The translations under genes and the position numbers were made by a program. Under the pieces are notes generated by a model that did no database searches, had not been told where the DNA came from, and worked only from the letters and a program-made list of their open reading frames with translations. Shown here piece after piece: positions 5,793 to 8,454 of a stretch of DNA of 8,454 nt (positions are counted from its first letter, which is position 1; each line of letters starts with the position of its first letter). The stretch spans positions 1-8,454 of the forward strand of contig CAJURV010000080.1 in the NCBI GenBank assembly GCA_910588925.1. The letters are read 5' to 3'. The stretch is from an uncultured Rikenellaceae bacterium. Its GTDB lineage: Bacteria > Bacteroidota > Bacteroidia > Bacteroidales > Rikenellaceae.

Positions 5793-6173
5793 ATGAACAA
5801 TAAGGAGCTGGGGCTGCGAGGCGAAGAGATAGCCGCAGAGTGGTTGCTCGGTCACGGGTTCTCCCTTTTGGAACGTAACTGGCGGTATAGAGGCGCCGAG
5901 ATCGATATTATCGCGGTTCGGGACGATACCTTGAGGATAATAGAGGTCAAGAGCCGGTCGGAGAGATCCAGGGATAGTATAACCAATTCGCTGAACGATG
6001 TTAAGCTGCGGCAGTTGGTTAAGGGGGCCGACGGTTATGTCTCCTCTCGGGGATGCGATTTTACTGGAGGTGTCCGTTTCGATCTGGTTACCGTTATATT
6101 CTCCGGCGGCACCGGCTACGAGGTCGAGTACACGCCCTCTTTCTTCTATCCGGAGTGGACGGCGGTAAGATAA
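5793..6173 (+). CDS. yraN: YraN family (UPF0102) nuclease-fold protein
   Basis: This encodes a 126-residue protein of the YraN/UPF0102 family, which has a predicted PD-(D/E)XK (RecB/Holliday-junction-resolvase-like) nuclease fold. Its cellular role is not firmly established. The family core is intact: LGLRGEEIAAEWLLGHGF at the N-terminus, then ERNWRYRGAEIDII with Glu36 and Asp38, and RIIEVKSRS with Glu51 and Lys53, which make up the presumed metal and catalytic site. The ATG at 5793 gives the usual family length and beginning (MNNKELGLRGEE). A GTG at 5778 that overlaps the pepE TGA would add five residues (MIWGR); it would suit translational coupling but looks less likely. The gene is sandwiched between pepE and metG with spacings of 11 and 39 bases. 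That is probably simple cotranscription and does not imply a shared pathway. Confidence 0.9.
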   Translation: MNNKELGLRGEEIAAEWLLGHGFSLLERNWRYRGAEIDIIAVRDDTLRIIEVKSRSERSRDSITNSLNDVKLRQLVKGADGYVSSRGCDFTGGVRFDLVTVIFSGGTGYEVEYTPSFFYPEWTAVR

Positions 6174-6212
6174 ATAGTAAGTAAAGGTTTTATTATACAA
6201 CACTACTGATAT

Positions 6213-8246
6213 ATGAAAGAGTTCAAACGTTATCTGGTAACCTCCGCGCTTCCGTACGCGAATGGCCCGGTACATATAGGACACCTTGCCGGCGTTTACA
6301 TACCGTCGGACATATACGTGCGTTACTTGCGCGGCCGCGGTGCCGACGTCAAGTGGGTGTGCGGCTCCGACGAGCATGGGGTTCCCATAACCATAAAGGC
6401 GCGCAAAGAGGGCGTGTCGCCGCAGGATGTGGTCGATAAGTATAACAAGATAATTAAGGATTCGTTCGAGGAGCTGGGCATATCGTTCGACATATATTCG
6501 CGTACCAGTTCGGCGACGCATGCCGAGACAGCTTCCGATTTTTTCCGTCTGCTCTACGATAAGGGCGAATTTATAGAACAGGAGACCGAACAGTTTTACG
6601 ACGAGGAGGCGGGGCAGTTCCTGGCAGACCGTTACATAACCGGCACATGCCCCCATTGCGGCAACGAACGCGCTTACGGCGACCAATGCGAGTCGTGCGG
6701 CACGACACTCAACGCCACCGATCTTATAGCTCCCAAGTCGGCTATTTCGGGTTCTGTGCCTGTGTTGCGCAAGACGAAACACTGGTTTCTGCCGCTCGAC
6801 AAGCACGAGTCGTTCTTGCGCGAGTGGATTCTCGACGGCCACAAGGAGTGGAAGCCCAACGTTTACGGTCAATGCAAGAGTTGGCTCGATCTCGGGTTGC
6901 AACCCCGTGCGGTAAGCCGTGACCTCAACTGGGGTATCCCGGTGCCTGTGGAGGGTGCCGAGGGCAAAGTGCTATACGTATGGTTCGATGCCCCTATAGG
7001 TTATATATCGGCCACTAAGGATCTGACCCCCGACTGGGAGAAATATTGGAAGGATTCCGATACCAAGATGGTCCATTTCATCGGCAAGGACAATATAGTA
7101 TTTCATTGTATCGTTTTTCCGGCCATGTTGCGTGCCCACGGCGGCTACATATTGCCCGAGAATGTTCCGGCCAACGAGTTTCTCAATCTCGAGGGCGACA
7201 AGATATCTACTTCGCGGAACTGGGCCGTATGGCTTCACGAGTATCTGGCCGATATGCCCGGCAAGCAGGATGTGTTGCGCTACGTGTTGTGCGCCAATGC
7301 CCCCGAAACAAAAGACAACGACTTTACATGGCGCGATTTTCAGGCTCGCAACAACAACGAGTTGGTGGCCATACTCGGCAATTTCGTCAACCGCGCCCTC
7401 GTGTTGACAGGTAAATATTTCGACGGTAAGGTGCCCGCCCGCGGTCCTGTGACCGATTTCGACAACGAGATACTTTCTCAGGTGGCGGCATCCAAAAAGG
7501 CATTGGAGGATTACATCGAGGGTTACCGTTTCCGCGACGCACTCAAAGAGATGATGAACATTGCCCGTTTGGGTAATAAATATCTGGCCGATACCGAGCC
7601 GTGGAAAGTATATAAGGAAGATCCCGCCCGCGTGGCTACCGTTCTCAATATAGCGCTTCAGATAACGGCTTCGCTCTCCATAGCTATGGAGCCGTTCATA
7701 CCGTTCTCTGCCGCCAAGCTGGCCGTTATGCTCGGCACGGAACCATTGTCGTGGGAGCTTCTCGGCTCGTCCGACATACTGCCCGAAGGTCATGTGCTCG
7801 GCAAGCCGGAGTTGCTGTTCGAGAAGATAGAGGACAGCGTTATAGAGGCACAGTTAGCCAAACTCGAAGCCGCCAAAGAGGCCAACGCTGCAGCCGGATT
7901 CGAGCCGCAGCCGCAGAAAGAGCCCGTCAGCTACGACGACTTCCAGAAGATGGATATACGCATAGCACGTGTGGTGGAGGCCGAAAAGGTCCCCAAGACC
8001 AAGAAGCTGCTGAAGCTCACTATCGACACCGGTATCGACAAGCGGGTAATTGTCTCGGGCATAGCCGAGCATTACACCCCCGAACAGATGATAGGCAAAC
8101 AGATACTGGTTCTTGTCAACCTGATACCCCGGGAACTCAAAGGCATAACATCCCAAGGCATGATCCTGATGGTAGAAGACCACAACGGCGCATTAGTCGC
8201 CGTTACCCCGGAACGAGATGTCCGTCAGGGGACGACGGTAGGATAG
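6213..8246 (+). CDS. metG: Methionine--tRNA ligase with C-terminal EMAPII/tRNA-binding domain
   Basis: This encodes a 677-residue class Ia aminoacyl-tRNA synthetase that charges tRNA-Met, both initiator and elongator, in the cytosol. The Rossmann domain starts with SALPYANGPVHIGH, with HIGH at 21-24. A zinc knuckle follows with two CxxC pairs (Cys146/149 and Cys159/162). The KMSKS-type loop reads KISTS (330-334, in GDKISTSRNWAVW). The anticodon-binding helical domain includes NNELVAILGNFVNR and WKVYKEDP. From about residue 574 there is an EMAPII-like tRNA-binding domain (YDDFQKMDIRIARVVEAEK to the end), which dimerises the enzyme in bacteria. The length equals that of E. coli MetG. The last eight or so codons lie in the left arm of an 86-base palindrome, and the TAG is in its central internal loop. 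Isoleucine up to KISTS is coded 16 times by ATA, three by ATT and three by ATC. Confidence 0.98.
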   Translation: MKEFKRYLVTSALPYANGPVHIGHLAGVYIPSDIYVRYLRGRGADVKWVCGSDEHGVPITIKARKEGVSPQDVVDKYNKIIKDSFEELGISFDIYSRTSSATHAETASDFFRLLYDKGEFIEQETEQFYDEEAGQFLADRYITGTCPHCGNERAYGDQCESCGTTLNATDLIAPKSAISGSVPVLRKTKHWFLPLDKHESFLREWILDGHKEWKPNVYGQCKSWLDLGLQPRAVSRDLNWGIPVPVEGAEGKVLYVWFDAPIGYISATKDLTPDWEKYWKDSDTKMVHFIGKDNIVFHCIVFPAMLRAHGGYILPENVPANEFLNLEGDKISTSRNWAVWLHEYLADMPGKQDVLRYVLCANAPETKDNDFTWRDFQARNNNELVAILGNFVNRALVLTGKYFDGKVPARGPVTDFDNEILSQVAASKKALEDYIEGYRFRDALKEMMNIARLGNKYLADTEPWKVYKEDPARVATVLNIALQITASLSIAMEPFIPFSAAKLAVMLGTEPLSWELLGSSDILPEGHVLGKPELLFEKIEDSVIEAQLAKLEAAKEANAAAGFEPQPQKEPVSYDDFQKMDIRIARVVEAEKVPKTKKLLKLTIDTGIDKRVIVSGIAEHYTPEQMIGKQILVLVNLIPRELKGITSQGMILMVEDHNGALVAVTPERDVRQGTTVG

Positions 8247-8306
8247 CAAAAGGGCTGGAATTAATTTTCCAGCCCTTCTTACTTCCTACCGTCGTCCCCT
8301 GACGGA
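8221..8306. repeat. 86-base concentric palindrome over the metG end and terminator
   Basis: Bases 8221-8243 and 8284-8306 are perfect inverse complements over 23 bases. The terminator stem (8250-8260 and 8267-8277) lies exactly inside, with the same centre between 8263 and 8264. The only unpaired parts are six bases on each side (8244-8249 and 8278-8283), containing the TAG, and the six-base loop. As RNA it would make a stem of 23 pairs, a symmetric internal loop and 11 more pairs. The left arm encodes the normal MetG C-terminus (VRQGTTVG), so the right arm is the inverse copy. Confidence 0.9.
8250..8277 (+). terminator. Intrinsic terminator after metG
   Basis: AAGGGCTGGAA (8250-8260) and TTCCAGCCCTT (8267-8277) pair perfectly over 11 bases around the loop TTAATT, four bases after the metG stop. 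The T-rich tail (TTCTTACTT) on the plus strand is short, and the As before the stem give Ts on the other strand, so it may work in both directions. It is centred at the same point as the larger palindrome 8221-8306. Confidence 0.85.
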
Positions 8307-8338
8307 GGTGGTCGGAGGCCATTTCATGGAGAGTTACT

Positions 8339-8354
8339 TTTGTCGAATGACAAA
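8339..8354. repeat. Small hairpin in the spacer after metG
   Basis: TTTGTC (8339-8344) and GACAAA (8349-8354) pair around GAAT. A wider pair, GGCCATTT (8317-8324) and AAATGGCC (8352-8359), overlaps it. The first arm also forms part of TACTTTTG (8335-8342), a possible TAnnTTTG promoter box for whatever lies to the right, but no TTTG is placed 19-21 bases upstream of it. Confidence 0.35.
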
Positions 8355-8437
8355 TGGCCGCCGATAAACATCACGAAATCCGATAAAACCGCATACCCGA
8401 CCTCGTACAGAATCCCGGTTACACTAACTAACGGTAT

Positions 8438-8454
8438 ATGAAAAAAGAGCCTCG
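8438..8454 (+). CDS. Possible start of a further gene, cut by the window edge
   Basis: An ATG at 8438 opens a frame beginning MKKEP and runs off the window. It follows 131 bases of non-coding sequence after the metG palindrome, and the lead (AACTAACGGTAT) resembles the AT-rich, Shine-Dalgarno-poor leaders seen elsewhere here. Only five full codons are visible, so neither the gene nor its product can be confirmed. Confidence 0.3.

Noticed and set aside
5742..6902. Minus-strand open frame of 386 codons opposite yraN and metG
   Set aside because: It lies wholly antisense to two well-identified genes and has no family features; it is a by-product of their codon use.
6972..7793. Minus-strand open frame of 273 codons opposite metG
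   Set aside because: Antisense to the confirmed MetG reading frame, with no domain signature.
8335..8342. TACTTTTG as promoter of the gene at 8438
   Set aside because: It fits TAnnTTTG but has no TTTG at the right distance and is part of a hairpin, so it is only mentioned as a possibility.

Overview
The window looks like ordinary chromosome from a member of the Bacteroidota, probably order Bacteroidales and perhaps near the Rikenellaceae. The grounds are the promoter style (TTTG, about 20 bases, then TAnnTTTG), weak or absent Shine-Dalgarno sequences, and the gene content: a paired cytosolic M16 peptidase, a PepE serine dipeptidase, YraN, and a MetG with a C-terminal EMAPII domain. Isoleucine is written mostly as ATA, which is uncommon at this near-50% GC. 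The taxon is inferred from style, not from a search.

Layout. Bases 1-431 have no supportable gene but carry GC-rich inverted repeats. Bases 432-1049 (minus strand) encode a DJ-1/PfpI family protein. Bases 1292-4466 (minus strand) form a probable operon read in the order tetR-type regulator, M16 peptidase with the zinc site, M16-like partner without it. A clear promoter lies directly before the regulator, and its transcript would have almost no leader. Bases 4467-5076 are a divergent, dyad-rich spacer. From 5077 the plus strand carries pepE, yraN and metG, tightly packed and probably cotranscribed. They end in a strong intrinsic terminator at 8250-8277. A possible next gene starts at 8438.

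How the genes fit together. The two M16 proteins split the two functional sites of the family: one has HxxEH, the other has the Arg/Tyr substrate-binding pair. They should therefore work as a heterodimer in the cytosol, under control of the TetR-type protein encoded just upstream. PepE (Asp-X dipeptidase) adds another cytosolic peptide-degrading enzyme. YraN and MetG are housekeeping genes.

No CRISPR array, tRNA, rRNA, insertion sequence or defence system was seen, and I do not see a clear new multi-gene system. The most unusual signals are non-coding: an 86-base concentric palindrome that copies the last codons of metG in inverse on the far side of its terminator; a dispersed stem-loop element present at least twice in opposite orientations; and a 14-pair hairpin at the predicted 5' end of the pepE message.
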